Part shown: positions 35,397 through 44,570 of the stretch, one piece after another | Layout: each line of letters opens with the position of its first letter | Numbering within the stretch: the first letter of the stretch is position 1 | Assembly (NCBI RefSeq): GCF_038806765.1 | Contig: NZ_CP152389.1 | Coordinates: 1,922,001-1,986,000 of the forward strand | Origin: Mucilaginibacter sp. CSA2-8R | GTDB taxonomy: Bacteria; Bacteroidota; Bacteroidia; Sphingobacteriales; Sphingobacteriaceae | DNA: 64,000 nucleotides | Direction of reading: 5' to 3' | The notes under the pieces: generated by a model | Told to the model about the DNA's origin: nothing | The model's database searches: none | What the model saw: the letters and a program-made list of their open reading frames with translations, nothing else | Position numbers and translations under genes: made by a program

Positions 35397-36575
35397 ATGA
35401 TTAACCTGAAGAGCAAAACTTTTTTTGCAGCAATGCTGGCAGCCGGCCTATTTTCGGTTACCGCCTGCAACCAATCATCCAACAAACAATCCACTAATAT
35501 GACAGACAGTACTACGGCAACCGGGCAACTCCCGGCGGCTTCTAAATTTGAGAAAACCGTTGATGGCAAACAAACTAAACTATATACATTAAAAAATAGC
35601 AAAGGCGTACAACTTGCTATAACCAATTATGGTGGCCGTATGGTAAGCCTGTTGGTACCCGATAAAAACGGCAAGATGGTAGATGTAATTGCCGGACCAG
35701 GCAGCGTTGAAAATTTTGAAGACGCCAAAGGTAACTATTACGGTGCTTTAATTGGCCGTTACGGTAACCGCATCGGCAACGCCAAGTTTACTTTAGAAGG
35801 TAAAGAATACAAGTTGCCGGCTAATGACGGCCCTAACACATTGCATGGCGGTAAAGAAGGGTTTGATGTGAAAGTATGGGATGTAAAACCTGTTGATGAT
35901 CATACACTTGAGCTGTCATATACTTCGGCTGATGGCGAACAAGGTTTCCCAGGTATGTTAAAAACCACCGTTACTTATAAATTAACTGATGACAACTCGG
36001 TTGAGATTGCTTATAACGCTACTACGGATAAGCCAACCGTAGTAAACTTAACCAGCCACACTTATTATAATTTAAATGGTAACGGCAGCGGTTCTATTCT
36101 GCAACACAAACTGCAATTAGATGCCGACCAGATTACCCCTGTTGACAATACATTGATTCCTACCGGCAAGCTTGCTGCTGTAGAAAACACACCGTTTGAT
36201 TTTAGAAAATCTACAGAGATAGGTTCACGTATCAACGAGGGCGACGAGCAGCTTAAGTTTGGTAAAGGTTACGACCATAACTTTGTATTAAACAAGCACA
36301 CGCTGCAAACTCCTATTGCTACACTGCAAGGCGACAAAAGCGGTATTGTAATGGAAGTGTTTACCGATGAGCCTGGTATACAGTTTTACAGTGGCAATTT
36401 TATGAAAGGCGCCTTTAAATTTAAAGGCGATATTAAGGACGATAACCGTACTGCACTGGCTTTAGAAACCCAGCATTTTCCCGATTCGCCTAACAAGCCG
36501 TCGTTCCCGAGCACAGAACTTAAGCCCGGACAGACTTATAAAACCACTACCATTTATAAATTTTCGGTTAAGTAA
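35397..36575 (+). CDS. galM: Aldose 1-epimerase, lipoprotein
   Basis: A 392-residue galactose mutarotase with a lipoprotein signal ending at Cys24 (LFSVTACNQSS), so it is anchored outside the inner membrane. Motifs are RYGNRIGNAKFTLEGKEYKL, GPNTLHGGKEGFD (catalytic His region), VNLTSHTYYNLNG (His), KGYDHNFVLNK (Asp) and FYSGNF; the catalytic Glu lies in LALETQHFPDSPN. It interconverts alpha and beta anomers of sugars, helping periplasmic sugar uptake. Single gene with its own terminator. Confidence 0.93.
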   Translation: MINLKSKTFFAAMLAAGLFSVTACNQSSNKQSTNMTDSTTATGQLPAASKFEKTVDGKQTKLYTLKNSKGVQLAITNYGGRMVSLLVPDKNGKMVDVIAGPGSVENFEDAKGNYYGALIGRYGNRIGNAKFTLEGKEYKLPANDGPNTLHGGKEGFDVKVWDVKPVDDHTLELSYTSADGEQGFPGMLKTTVTYKLTDDNSVEIAYNATTDKPTVVNLTSHTYYNLNGNGSGSILQHKLQLDADQITPVDNTLIPTGKLAAVENTPFDFRKSTEIGSRINEGDEQLKFGKGYDHNFVLNKHTLQTPIATLQGDKSGIVMEVFTDEPGIQFYSGNFMKGAFKFKGDIKDDNRTALALETQHFPDSPNKPSFPSTELKPGQTYKTTTIYKFSVK

Positions 36576-36597
36576 GGTATTTCAAAATTTAGATGAG

Positions 36598-36627
36598 GGC
36601 CGGTTTGCAACGCAATCCGGCCTTTTT
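36598..36627 (+). terminator. Terminator after galM
   Basis: GGCCGGTTTGC and GCAATCCGGCC pair with one mismatch around a three-base loop, then five T residues. Confidence 0.85.
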
Positions 36628-36714
36628 CGTATTAATTGTTTTAATGTGCCGGTGTTGTTATTAAATGATGTCTTACTATTGCCTGATGCTGGTAAACCTG
36701 TTACCTTTAACTAA

Positions 36715-37284
36715 ATGATGTTTAAATCCGTCCCCCGGTTGATTTGGTTGTTGATTGTGCTATGCGCCTTGGTGGCTTCGTGTAAGTCTAAAAGAGCAGT
36801 GCTCAAGGGGTCGCCGGGCGAGGTTGTTAAGCCGCAGGGCTTTATTGCCGATAAATATGCCGAATTATTACAAATAGACAGCCGCGATATCACCAACGGC
36901 CGGCTGTATAATTTTATCGATCAGTGGTATGGCACGCCTTACAAATTTGGAGGTTTAGATCACGATGGGGTAGACTGTTCTGGTTTTACCCTTTTGCTGC
37001 AGCAGCAGGTGTATGGCATTAATCTGCCGCGCAATACCGGCAAACAAGTAAACGCTATTAAACGCAAGTATGAGGATGAACTGCAAGAGGGCGACTTGGT
37101 TTTTTTTGATTTTGACGGCAAAAAGTTTAGCCACGTAGGCGTTTACCTGCAAAACGGATATTTAGTGCACGCCAGTACACGCAAGGGGGTGTTGATTGTA
37201 AAACTGCGTGATCCTTCGATCTATAAATACTTTTCGCGCGCAGGCTCCGTCATCAATGTTAATAGCATAGCTCAAATAGAGTAA
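36715..37284 (+). CDS. NlpC/P60-family peptidoglycan hydrolase, lipoprotein
   Basis: A 189-residue protein with a lipobox (LVASC, Cys23). The catalytic Cys is in DGVDCSGFTLLLQQQVYG (about residue 86), His in FSHVGVYL and the third residue in HAST. It cuts stem peptides of peptidoglycan and resembles Spr/MepS-type endopeptidases. Start is one of two adjacent ATGs (36715 or 36718). Two broken thioredoxin-fold genes follow it. Confidence 0.92.
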   Translation: MMFKSVPRLIWLLIVLCALVASCKSKRAVLKGSPGEVVKPQGFIADKYAELLQIDSRDITNGRLYNFIDQWYGTPYKFGGLDHDGVDCSGFTLLLQQQVYGINLPRNTGKQVNAIKRKYEDELQEGDLVFFDFDGKKFSHVGVYLQNGYLVHASTRKGVLIVKLRDPSIYKYFSRAGSVINVNSIAQIE

Positions 37285-37307
37285 ACATTATTATTTAACG
37301 TATAATC

Positions 37308-37785
37308 ATGTTTGAAAAAATAGTTGTACCAGCACTGGCCTTTTTACTATATAGCCTAAGCGGCACTGCACAGGTGAAAAGAATGAGCTCGTTGCAGCTG
37401 CAAAAACGTCTCAATGATACCGATACGGTTTATGTGGTTAACTTTTGGCAACCTAGTGTGCGCCTTGCGTAGCCGAGTTACCATTATTTGAAAAACTGCA
37501 AATCACTTATCACAACAAACAGCTTAAAGTATTGCTGGTAAGTATGGATTTTGAATCCAAGTGTCAAGCAGTAGAAGCTTTCGCTGCTAAGCGCCAGTTA
37601 AAATGCGAAGTGTACATGGCTGTACGCGAAAGCGATAAGGAAATGATTGATAGCGTTGACAAGGTGTGGAGCGGCGCGTTACCCGGTACATTGATTGTGA
37701 ACGCAAAAAAAAGGGCATTCATATATTTCAGGAGCGCGAATTTACATATGATGAATTGAACACACATTATCAATCCAACAGATAA
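37308..37785 (+). pseudogene. TlpA/thioredoxin-like gene, frameshifted
   Basis: From ATG 37308 the frame gives an exported start (KIVVPALAFLLYSLSGTAQ) and reads VYVVNFWQP, then shifts at about 37452-37456 and stops at 37471. Restoring one base gives an active-site-like CAPCVAELPLFEKL that continues in another frame to about 37706. There a second indel in an eight-A run (37704-37711) shifts the frame; the third frame reads GIHIFQEREFTYDELNTHYQS and ends at 37785. Together it encodes a complete ~158-residue thioredoxin-fold protein, so this is a young pseudogene (or sequencing error) rather than unrelated small genes. Confidence 0.85.
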
Positions 37786-37792
37786 AATTACC

Positions 37793-38403
37793 ATAAAAAA
37801 ACTCGTTTCAATATTCATGATTGCCGTTGCTGGCAAAGCCTTTAAACCGGCCGATTCAGGTTACAAGGTGGGCAACACAGCCACAGATTTAAACTGAAAA
37901 ACGTAAACGGTAAAAACCGTATCACTGGCCGATTATTAGACCGCAAAAGGACACATTGTGGTATTTACCTGCAACCACTGCCCGTATGCCAAAGCTTACA
38001 AAAGCCGGACTATGGCTTTAGATAAAGAATACGCTGCTAAAGGCTATCCGGCGATTGCTATCAGTCCGAACGACCCGGTAGCCAAAGCCAGCCGACTCTT
38101 TTGAAAACATGTAGAAATTCCACGAGCAAAAAGGCTGCACATTTCGTATTTGATTGAAAAAACACAAGATATTTCCCGTGCTTATGGTGCTAAAGCTACC
38201 CCGCATGCTTATGTGCTGCAAAAAAAACACCGGCAGGCAGTGTGGTAAAATACATTGGCGCTATTGTAACGATACCAAAAACGCGAATCCCGCAAAGGTA
38301 AAATACGTAAAAAACCGTTAATGCATTACTGACAGGGAAACAACCACGAATAAAAAGCACCAAAGCGGTAGGCTGCGGTATTAAATGGAAAAAGAGCGTT
38401 TAA
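37793..38403 (+). pseudogene. Redoxin/AhpC-TSA-like gene, multiply broken
   Basis: Pieced over several frames, the product reads KKLVSIFMIAVAG, SGYKVGNTATDF, KLKNVNGK, GHIVVFTCNHCPYAKAY (redox CxxC-like site), LDKEYAAKGYPAIAISPNDP, DISRAYGAKATPHAYVLQ and a tail GCGIKWKK. Damage includes a start changed to ATA (37793), a missing T near 37902, an extra A near 37916, an in-frame TAG near 37937 and further indels near 38105-38230. This matches exported thioredoxin-family redoxins of Bacteroidota, about 200 residues. It lies 8 bases from the first pseudogene, so an old redox operon is decaying. Confidence 0.85.
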
Positions 38404-38424
38404 GTAACAACTTTAACTAACATT

Positions 38425-38484
38425 AAAGGCTACTCCTCTAACACGTACAGATACATTTACCTGTTTAGAGGGGTAGCTTTTTTT
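38425..38484 (+). terminator. Terminator after the pseudogenes
   Basis: GCTACTCCTCTAA and TTAGAGGGGTAGC pair with one G-U over an 18-base loop, followed by seven T residues. It persists behind the broken redoxin gene, as expected for a formerly functional operon. Confidence 0.8.
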
Positions 38485-39006
38485 ATTCCACTTCTTCTGC
38501 CACTGTTGGCATATTATTTTTCTATGTCGATTTTCATTACTGTGGGCAATGAGTTATCCCATATTTCTTTCCATGTGTCTGATAGTACCTACACGTCGTT
38601 TGCCAAAGCCCGACTTTGCTAAGCTACCTCCTAAATACGTGGTCACATTACCTTTCAAAGTATAGCTTAATTGCCTGTGAAAACTTCAAGTTTGATCAAT
38701 GTAAGGCTCACATAAAACTATATATCCAAAACCCCTTCTGTGTTGATTTGAAAGGTAACTCTACTTCTTGAAAGTGATTAAAACAACGGCTTAAATTTTT
38801 TAACCGAACTGTAATTCTGTCAAAATCAACTCAGTTTGTCTTATTTATTAACGAAAAAGAAATTGTAAATATTAACTATAAAATAATTAACCCTCATAAA
38901 GTGAAGGTTTAGCTTGCTAAAGTACATGTTGGCGTAAAAAAGACAACTAAAACCTATTTGAAGAGTACATTTAGTTCAAGGGCAAGACAGCAGATGATTG
39001 ACCGTA

Positions 39007-39036
39007 GTTATCATGTTTTTTTAGACCTATGATAAC
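39007..39036 (+). repeat. Inverted repeat in polysaccharide operon leader
   Basis: GTTATCAT (39007-39014) and ATGATAAC (39029-39036), perfect, with a 14-base loop that contains a T-run. Not followed by a terminator-like T-tract. Confidence 0.5.
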
Positions 39037-39042
39037 TGCTTC

Positions 39043-39120
39043 ATGCAACTGCAAGTTGTGCTTATGGATAACAAATTTATATTGATGTTTTCTTATAAGT
39101 TTAATTTAATGCAGTTGCAT
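39043..39120 (+). repeat. Second inverted repeat in polysaccharide operon leader
   Basis: ATGCAACTGCA (39043-39053) and TGCAGTTGCAT (39110-39120), a perfect 11-base inverted repeat 56 bases apart. Could be an RNA stem or a pair of protein-binding half sites. Confidence 0.5.
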
Positions 39121-39230
39121 TTTAAAAAATAAGAGAGTGATTAAAAGCGACTAACACACAAGAGACTTTATAGTGATTGCCAGTAAAACAAATATCAGCG
39201 TTGGCAGCCACTACAAATAGATACGACTAT

Positions 39231-40139
39231 ATGAATAACTTTATAGAAATATCGGTAATAATACCAAGTTACAATCATGCTTCATACCTAGAGCAACGTA
39301 TTCAAACTGTTTTAAACCAAACCTATCCAATTAGCGAATTAATTATTTTAGATGATGCCTCTCCAGATCATAGTCAGCAAATAATAAGTCGATACAGTTC
39401 CGATCCGCGCATCAGTCATATCATATTTAACGAAAACAATAGCGGCAGCACTTTTAACCAGTGGCAAAAAGGCTTGGAACTTGCCAAAAGCCCTTGGGTG
39501 TGGATTGCTGAAAGTGATGACTACGCAGACCTCACTTTTTTAGAGAAGATGGCTGGGCTAATACACCATTATCCTAATGTAGGCATTGCTTTTTGCCGAT
39601 CCCAGATTGTTGACGAAAATAACGAGGTTGTATATTATTCGTACAACCACAAAAAGTTTTCGTTCGGTCCATCCGAAATTAAAGATACCCTAAGCTCCGG
39701 ATACTGTCTACCCAATGTAAGTGCATGTTTATTGAAAAGAAACTACGCCTTGAGCGCGGTGGTCGGCTTGGGCAAATATAAGGCATCCGGCGATCTGATA
39801 TTTTATACCCGCATACTGCATTATGCCAATATAGCTTATGAAGATAGCACATTAAACTATTTCAGGGACCATGCAGGTAACGTTTCCCGACCTGCTAAAG
39901 TAAATGGCCTATGGGTTACTGAAGGCGTTGATGTAATCGGCAATATCAATTTTAGCCTGGTTGACTTTCCGGTTTATACATTTTTACGTATAAGCTATCA
40001 CTGGCTTAGGCGGGTAGATAAAATTACTTTTAAAAACAAGATTAAGGTTTTTAAAAAATTGCTTTCGGCCAGCTGGAACTTTGGCCATGCTAAACTTTTG
40101 GGAATATTTCGTTCATCCGATTATGAATTTAACAGCTAA
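39231..40139 (+). CDS. Glycosyltransferase family 2
   Basis: A 302-residue GT-A enzyme from the ATG at 39231 (MNNFIEISVIIPSYNH); 18 earlier in-frame codons have no family similarity. It has the nucleotide-binding start, ILDDASPDHS, and the DXD-like metal site WIAESDDYAD (about residue 100). It is clearly paralogous to the last glycosyltransferase of the cluster (47673). First gene of a tightly packed operon to 48542 that makes and exports a surface polysaccharide. The sugar is unknown. Confidence 0.88.
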   Translation: MNNFIEISVIIPSYNHASYLEQRIQTVLNQTYPISELIILDDASPDHSQQIISRYSSDPRISHIIFNENNSGSTFNQWQKGLELAKSPWVWIAESDDYADLTFLEKMAGLIHHYPNVGIAFCRSQIVDENNEVVYYSYNHKKFSFGPSEIKDTLSSGYCLPNVSACLLKRNYALSAVVGLGKYKASGDLIFYTRILHYANIAYEDSTLNYFRDHAGNVSRPAKVNGLWVTEGVDVIGNINFSLVDFPVYTFLRISYHWLRRVDKITFKNKIKVFKKLLSASWNFGHAKLLGIFRSSDYEFNS

Positions 40140-40143
40140 TCTG

Positions 40144-40947
40144 ATGACGGCCTACAACTGTGTTATCATCATTCCTGTTCATAAGCCGGAGCCTACCTAC
40201 TATGAGCTGATTTCGTTTGAGCAGGCGTATCGTATGTTTCATAAATTTCCGATTTATATTATAGCTCCCGAAGGTTTAAACCTGAAAGCCTACCATGAAA
40301 TTATACCTGCAATTAATGTAAAGTATCTGCCTGCCGGTTGCCAAAACAGTTTGCTCAATTATAATAAGCTTAAGTTAAGTCAGTATTTCTATAAGTTATT
40401 TGCCAATTATAAGTACCTGATGACTTATGAACTTGATGCCTTTGCTTTTAAAAACGACTTGCAGCTTTGGTGCAACAAAGGTTACGATTATATAGGCGCA
40501 CCCTGGTTTGAAGGGTTTGCCGAGTGTGTTAGCGATAATTTGATGGGTGTAGGTAATTCCGGGTTTTCATTAAGAAGTGTTGCAGCTATGCGGAGGGGTA
40601 TTAAAACAGCCGAATATAACGACCCTACCAAGCCCCCAAATTATTACAAAAATAAGTGGCTTAAACTGCGATTCTTGCTCGGCGCGCTTCTGCCTATCGA
40701 AAACATATACCTACAAGATGCGGATTTGCTTAACGAAGATTGGGTTATTGCCGAGCTGATTGCCAGGCGCACGCCAGGCTTTAAACTGGCGCCTATCAAA
40801 GAGGCTATGCAATTTAGTTTCGAGGTTAAGCCCGAAGCCTTATTTGAATTAAACAATCATCAATTGCCCACAGGGTGCCATGCATGGTGGCGTTATAATC
40901 TGCCGTTTTGGAAGCCCTTTATCGAAAAATTTGGATACAAGTTATAA
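40144..40947 (+). CDS. DUF5672-family protein (glycosyltransferase-like)
   Basis: A 267-residue protein from the ATG at 40144 (MTAYNCVIIIPVHKPEPTYYE), chosen because it begins 4 bases after the previous stop and fits the family. Typical segments are YLMTYELDAFAFKNDLQLWC, YDYIGAPWFEGF, GNSGFSLRSVAAM and EDWVIAELI-like NEDWVIAELIARR. The family occurs in polysaccharide and O-antigen loci and probably has a GT-A fold with a metal-binding LDAF. The exact reaction is unknown. Confidence 0.8.
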   Translation: MTAYNCVIIIPVHKPEPTYYELISFEQAYRMFHKFPIYIIAPEGLNLKAYHEIIPAINVKYLPAGCQNSLLNYNKLKLSQYFYKLFANYKYLMTYELDAFAFKNDLQLWCNKGYDYIGAPWFEGFAECVSDNLMGVGNSGFSLRSVAAMRRGIKTAEYNDPTKPPNYYKNKWLKLRFLLGALLPIENIYLQDADLLNEDWVIAELIARRTPGFKLAPIKEAMQFSFEVKPEALFELNNHQLPTGCHAWWRYNLPFWKPFIEKFGYKL

Positions 40948-40948
40948 A

Positions 40949-41698
40949 ATGAGTTTTTTTTCGATCATCATCCCTACTTACAATAGCAGTGCCACCATGG
41001 ACCGTTGCCTGCAAAGTATCATTAAGCAAGATTTTGACGCTTACGAGATTCTCGTGGTAGATGGTGCCTCTGCCGACGATACCGTTGCCGTAGCACGTAA
41101 ATACCAGCAGGTAGCAAACCTTCGTATAATTTCTGAACCCGATGAAGGCACGTATGATGCCATGAATAAAGGAATCAAATTGGCTAAAGGGCAGTGGTTT
41201 TATTTTTTAGGCAGTGATGATGAGTTATATGCCGATACCATCTTATCTAAAATATACAAAACAATACAAAAACGTCCCGAGAGCCGATTTATATACGGCG
41301 ATGTGCTTACCTCAACAAATACTTTAGAGCGTTACAGCAATTATACCTATGTGCAGTTAATGGACCGCTGCATTTGCCATCAGTCCATATTTTATCATAA
41401 ATCGCTGTTTCAGCATTCGCTGTACGACTTAAAATTTAAGTTATGTGCTGATTGGGATTTTAACCTCAAGATTTTTGATGATAGCATCAAGCCTGTTTAT
41501 ATTAACCGCATCGTTGCCCGTTTTGATTTGGGCGGCGCAAGCGGAAACTGGATGCAGCATCCTGAATATTTAAATCACTTTGCCAATAAGCGCGAGCTGG
41601 CTAACCGCTACAAAACTGCCGCCTGGTGGTACGGCTACTATGTGCCGCTAATGTTGTTTAAGCGAACCAAAAGCAAATTAAGATGGATGTTTCAGTAA
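40949..41698 (+). CDS. Glycosyltransferase family 2
   Basis: A 249-residue GT2 enzyme from the ATG at 40949 (MSFFSIIIPTYNSSATMDRC), one base after the previous stop. It has VVDGASADDTV, EPDEGTYDAMNKGIKLAKGQW and the metal-binding FLGSDDELY (about 90-98), typical of WcaA/colanic-acid-type transferases. It adds a sugar during repeat-unit assembly. Overlaps the next gene by 16 bases. Confidence 0.9.
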   Translation: MSFFSIIIPTYNSSATMDRCLQSIIKQDFDAYEILVVDGASADDTVAVARKYQQVANLRIISEPDEGTYDAMNKGIKLAKGQWFYFLGSDDELYADTILSKIYKTIQKRPESRFIYGDVLTSTNTLERYSNYTYVQLMDRCICHQSIFYHKSLFQHSLYDLKFKLCADWDFNLKIFDDSIKPVYINRIVARFDLGGASGNWMQHPEYLNHFANKRELANRYKTAAWWYGYYVPLMLFKRTKSKLRWMFQ

Positions 41699-42537
41699 TT
41701 ATACCTGTTTATAATCCGGGCAACTACTTGCTGGAGGCGGTAGAGAGTGTTTATGCGTCTGATAGCTTAGATAAGATAAATTATGAAATTATCCTGGTTA
41801 ACGACGGCTCAACCGATAAATACACCCTCATGATTTTGAATGCGCTTAACACTAAAGAGCATCTTAAAATTATTGACCAAAAAAACCAGGGACCGGCGGC
41901 CGCACGTAATACAGGCATTCGCAACTCATCAGGTAAGTGTTTGTTGTTTTTGGATGCTGATAATAAGATAAGGGGCAAGTTTATGCAAACTGCGGTCCGG
42001 TTTTTAAAGAGCGACAGCGCAGATATTGTTCATGGTAATCCGCACTTTTTCGGGGATTCAAACGAGATCAGATTTAAAACCGGACATTTTGATATGAACA
42101 GCATGCTGTATACCAATCATATTGATATGTGTACCGCCATGAAGCGCAGTGTTTGGGAACAGCTTGGGGGGTTTGATGAAAGCAGGGTGCTCATTGGTTT
42201 TGAGGATTGGGAATTTTGGATAAGAGCAGGAGCGGCAGGCATGAAATTTAGGTTTGTTGATGATGTGCTGTATGATTACCGTATCAACAACAAGTCTTTG
42301 TTATCAACTAAAAATGTACCTAACAACATAGACAAGGTTTACGATTACGTGTACACTAAGCACCAGAAATACATATTTAATGCTTACCGCTCGTTATATC
42401 CGCAGTATATGGTTTGCCAGCAATATCAAAATCAGTCAGTACAAAACTTAATAGGTTTAATTGGTGAGCAATGGAGGCAGCGGTGCATGTACCAATTATA
42501 CCGGGTTAGAAATGTAATTAAACGAATCATAAGATGA
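41683..42537 (+). CDS. Glycosyltransferase family 2
   Basis: A 284-residue GT2 enzyme (MDVSVIIPVYNPGNYLLEAV). Key motifs are LVNDGSTDKYT, NQGPAAARNTGIRNSSGKCLLFLDADNKI (the DXD-like site) and GGFDESRVLIGFEDWEFWIRAG (acceptor/catalytic region near residue 170). Starts inside the previous gene and overlaps the Wzm permease start as ATGA, so translation is coupled. Confidence 0.92.
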   Translation: MDVSVIIPVYNPGNYLLEAVESVYASDSLDKINYEIILVNDGSTDKYTLMILNALNTKEHLKIIDQKNQGPAAARNTGIRNSSGKCLLFLDADNKIRGKFMQTAVRFLKSDSADIVHGNPHFFGDSNEIRFKTGHFDMNSMLYTNHIDMCTAMKRSVWEQLGGFDESRVLIGFEDWEFWIRAGAAGMKFRFVDDVLYDYRINNKSLLSTKNVPNNIDKVYDYVYTKHQKYIFNAYRSLYPQYMVCQQYQNQSVQNLIGLIGEQWRQRCMYQLYRVRNVIKRIIR

Positions 42538-43319
42538 CAGATACTTATTGGAAAGACCTTTGGTTGCAACGAGAGCTGGTGTATATGTTTAGCTGGCGCG
42601 ATATCAAAATACGTTATAAGCAAACCGTCATCGGTGCGTCCTGGAGCATCATCCGGCCTCTGATTACTATACTCATATTTAACTTTGTTTTCAATCGCAT
42701 AGCGCATATTAACAATCCTTCGGTAGCGCCCTATGCATTAATGGTAGCCGCCGGAATGTTGCCCTGGCAGTTCTTTTCAACAGCGGTAGCCGATGGTTCT
42801 AATAGCGTAATCAACAACGCCGGATTAATTTCAAAAATTTACTTCCCACGCCTAATCATCCCGGCAAGTACACTGTTTACGAGCCTTATTGATTTCCTGA
42901 TATCAGTAGTCATCATAGTAGGGTTTATGGTATGGTACCAGCACGTGCCCGGCTGGCAGATAGTACTGTTTCCGGTATCAGTGGTGTTTATGTTACTGGC
43001 TACCATGGGAGCGAGTGTATACCTCACTGCCCTCAATGTAAAATTTCGCGATTTCAGACACCTTATTCCGTTTGCCTTACAAGTTGGTATTTACATCACA
43101 CCAGTGGCCTTTAGCAGTAAAAACCTGGGCGAAAAGTGGCACCTGTTTTACTACCTAAACCCTATGGTGGGCGTTATTGATGGCTTTAGATGGACACTAT
43201 TGGGAGACAGCGTTTACTGGCCGGGGGCTATGGTGTCATTGCTGGTATCGCTCGTGTTGTTATGGAGCGGTGTCAGATTCTTCAGAAAAATGGAGAAGAC
43301 TTTTGTGGATGAAATTTAA
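42534..43319 (+). CDS. wzm: ABC-2 type polysaccharide export permease (Wzm-like)
   Basis: A 261-residue permease with about six membrane helices. The start MTDTYWKDLWLQRELVYMFSWRDIKIRYKQTVIGASWSIIRPL is typical of Wzm/TagG proteins, followed by MLPWQFFSTAVADGSNSVINNAGLISKIYFPRLIIP. It exports an undecaprenyl-linked polysaccharide across the inner membrane with the ATPase encoded next. Start overlaps the previous stop (ATGA). Confidence 0.93.
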   Translation: MTDTYWKDLWLQRELVYMFSWRDIKIRYKQTVIGASWSIIRPLITILIFNFVFNRIAHINNPSVAPYALMVAAGMLPWQFFSTAVADGSNSVINNAGLISKIYFPRLIIPASTLFTSLIDFLISVVIIVGFMVWYQHVPGWQIVLFPVSVVFMLLATMGASVYLTALNVKFRDFRHLIPFALQVGIYITPVAFSSKNLGEKWHLFYYLNPMVGVIDGFRWTLLGDSVYWPGAMVSLLVSLVLLWSGVRFFRKMEKTFVDEI

Positions 43320-43335
43320 ATAAAAACTAATTCTA

Positions 43336-44559
43336 ATGAGTCAATCTGCTATAAAAGTTACTGATCTCTCAAAGGCATATATTATCCAGCATAATAATGA
43401 ATCGGCTGCGTCTTCATCGTTGCGCGAGGTGATCACCAAAAAAGTAAGCGGTTTTTTCAACCCAAAATCTAACGGAGAAAGTCCAGCTGTGCAAGCAGAA
43501 AAGTTTTGGGCACTTCAGGATTTGAGTTTTGATGTGGAGCGGGGTAGCCGCATGGGCATTTTAGGTGGTAACGGTGCCGGTAAAAGCACGCTGCTTAAAA
43601 TTATCAGTAAGATAACCGAACCCACCTCTGGCCAAATTGAAGTGAATGGCCGTGTGGTAAGTTTGCTGGAGGTAGGTACAGGCTTTCATCCGGAACTAAC
43701 CGGTCGCGAAAATGTGTTTTTAAACGGGGTGATTTTAGGCATGAAGCGGTCTGAAATTAAGAAGAAGTTTGATGAAATTGTCGATTTTGCCGAGATAGAA
43801 CAGTTTTTAGATACACCTGTAAAGCGTTACAGTAGTGGTATGTATATGCGCCTGGCCTTTGCAGTAGCTGCACATCTGGAGCCAGAAATACTGATTATTG
43901 ATGAAGTACTAGCCGTGGGTGACGCGCAGTTCCAAAAAAAGTGTATTGCTAAAATGGACGAGATTAGCCGTGCAGATGGCCGTACGGTACTGTTTGTAAG
44001 CCATAACCTTGAGGCGGTAAGTTCTTTTTGTACAAGCGGCATTTACCTCAAAAAAGGTAAAATCGTAATGCAGGGAGATATTGACGACGTAGCCGAGCAG
44101 TATGCAAAGGATAACACAGAAAACAAACCGGTATTTGCCCCGCATAAAACTAAAGCTATATACTTTAACAGCGTTGAAACGCTGAGGCGTAACGTACGCT
44201 TTGGCGAAGAACTAATTTTGAAATGTGAGGTGGTTACCAATCAGAACCTTGACCGGTACATTATTGGTATTACTATCTCTGATTATTTTGAAAATAAAGT
44301 AGGTACTACCTTAATTACCGGTCGCAAATACCTGCTCACCGGTTTAAATCATCTCAGTATCAAAATCCCGACCGGAAACATCGTGCCCGGAAACTATAAG
44401 ATTGCAATTTCGCTGGCGCTTGATGAAAACCTGAATAACGAAGATGTGATTTTTGATCATCCTACGTTTAGCATCATCGCATCAAACATTCGCGATTCTT
44501 TTGCCATCTGGCACCCAGCCTGGGGAGGTAACTTTTTAGCAAACGTCGAAATTTCATAA
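43336..44559 (+). CDS. wzt: ABC polysaccharide export ATPase with C-terminal domain (Wzt-like)
   Basis: A 407-residue ATPase. Walker A GGNGAGKSTLLK, Q-loop region EVGTGFHPELTGREN, signature YSSGMYMRLAFAVAAH and Walker B ILIIDEVLAVGD place it with Wzt. Residues about 270-407 form an added beta-sandwich-like domain (FGEELILKCEVVTNQNLDRYIIGITISD, VPGNYKIAISLALDENLNNEDVIFDH). In E. coli O8/O9a and Klebsiella systems such a domain binds the modified non-reducing end of the chain. The two methyltransferases in this operon fit that idea. Confidence 0.93.
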   Translation: MSQSAIKVTDLSKAYIIQHNNESAASSSLREVITKKVSGFFNPKSNGESPAVQAEKFWALQDLSFDVERGSRMGILGGNGAGKSTLLKIISKITEPTSGQIEVNGRVVSLLEVGTGFHPELTGRENVFLNGVILGMKRSEIKKKFDEIVDFAEIEQFLDTPVKRYSSGMYMRLAFAVAAHLEPEILIIDEVLAVGDAQFQKKCIAKMDEISRADGRTVLFVSHNLEAVSSFCTSGIYLKKGKIVMQGDIDDVAEQYAKDNTENKPVFAPHKTKAIYFNSVETLRRNVRFGEELILKCEVVTNQNLDRYIIGITISDYFENKVGTTLITGRKYLLTGLNHLSIKIPTGNIVPGNYKIAISLALDENLNNEDVIFDHPTFSIIASNIRDSFAIWHPAWGGNFLANVEIS

Positions 44560-44570
44560 TAAGCAAGCTA

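Larger units (their letters stand above)
38485..39230. other. Long intergenic leader of the polysaccharide operon
   Basis: About 745 AT-rich bases without a supportable gene; the longest frames are under 35 codons. It should carry the promoter of the ten-gene operon starting at 39231. The last 225 bases hold two perfect inverted repeats (see separate entries), so the transcript leader is probably structured. Confidence 0.6.

Noticed and set aside
37532..37759. 75-codon frame and an opposite 90-codon frame read as separate small genes
   Set aside because: They are the middle part and a shadow of a frameshifted thioredoxin-like gene at 37308-37785.
38520..38622. A roughly 32-codon frame in the leader of the polysaccharide operon
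   Set aside because: Too short, no recognised features and no conserved start context.
42534..44559. Wzm/Wzt as exporter of the Thr-rich peptide
   Set aside because: Motifs are those of polysaccharide exporters, with no peptidase domain; they belong to the glycan operon.
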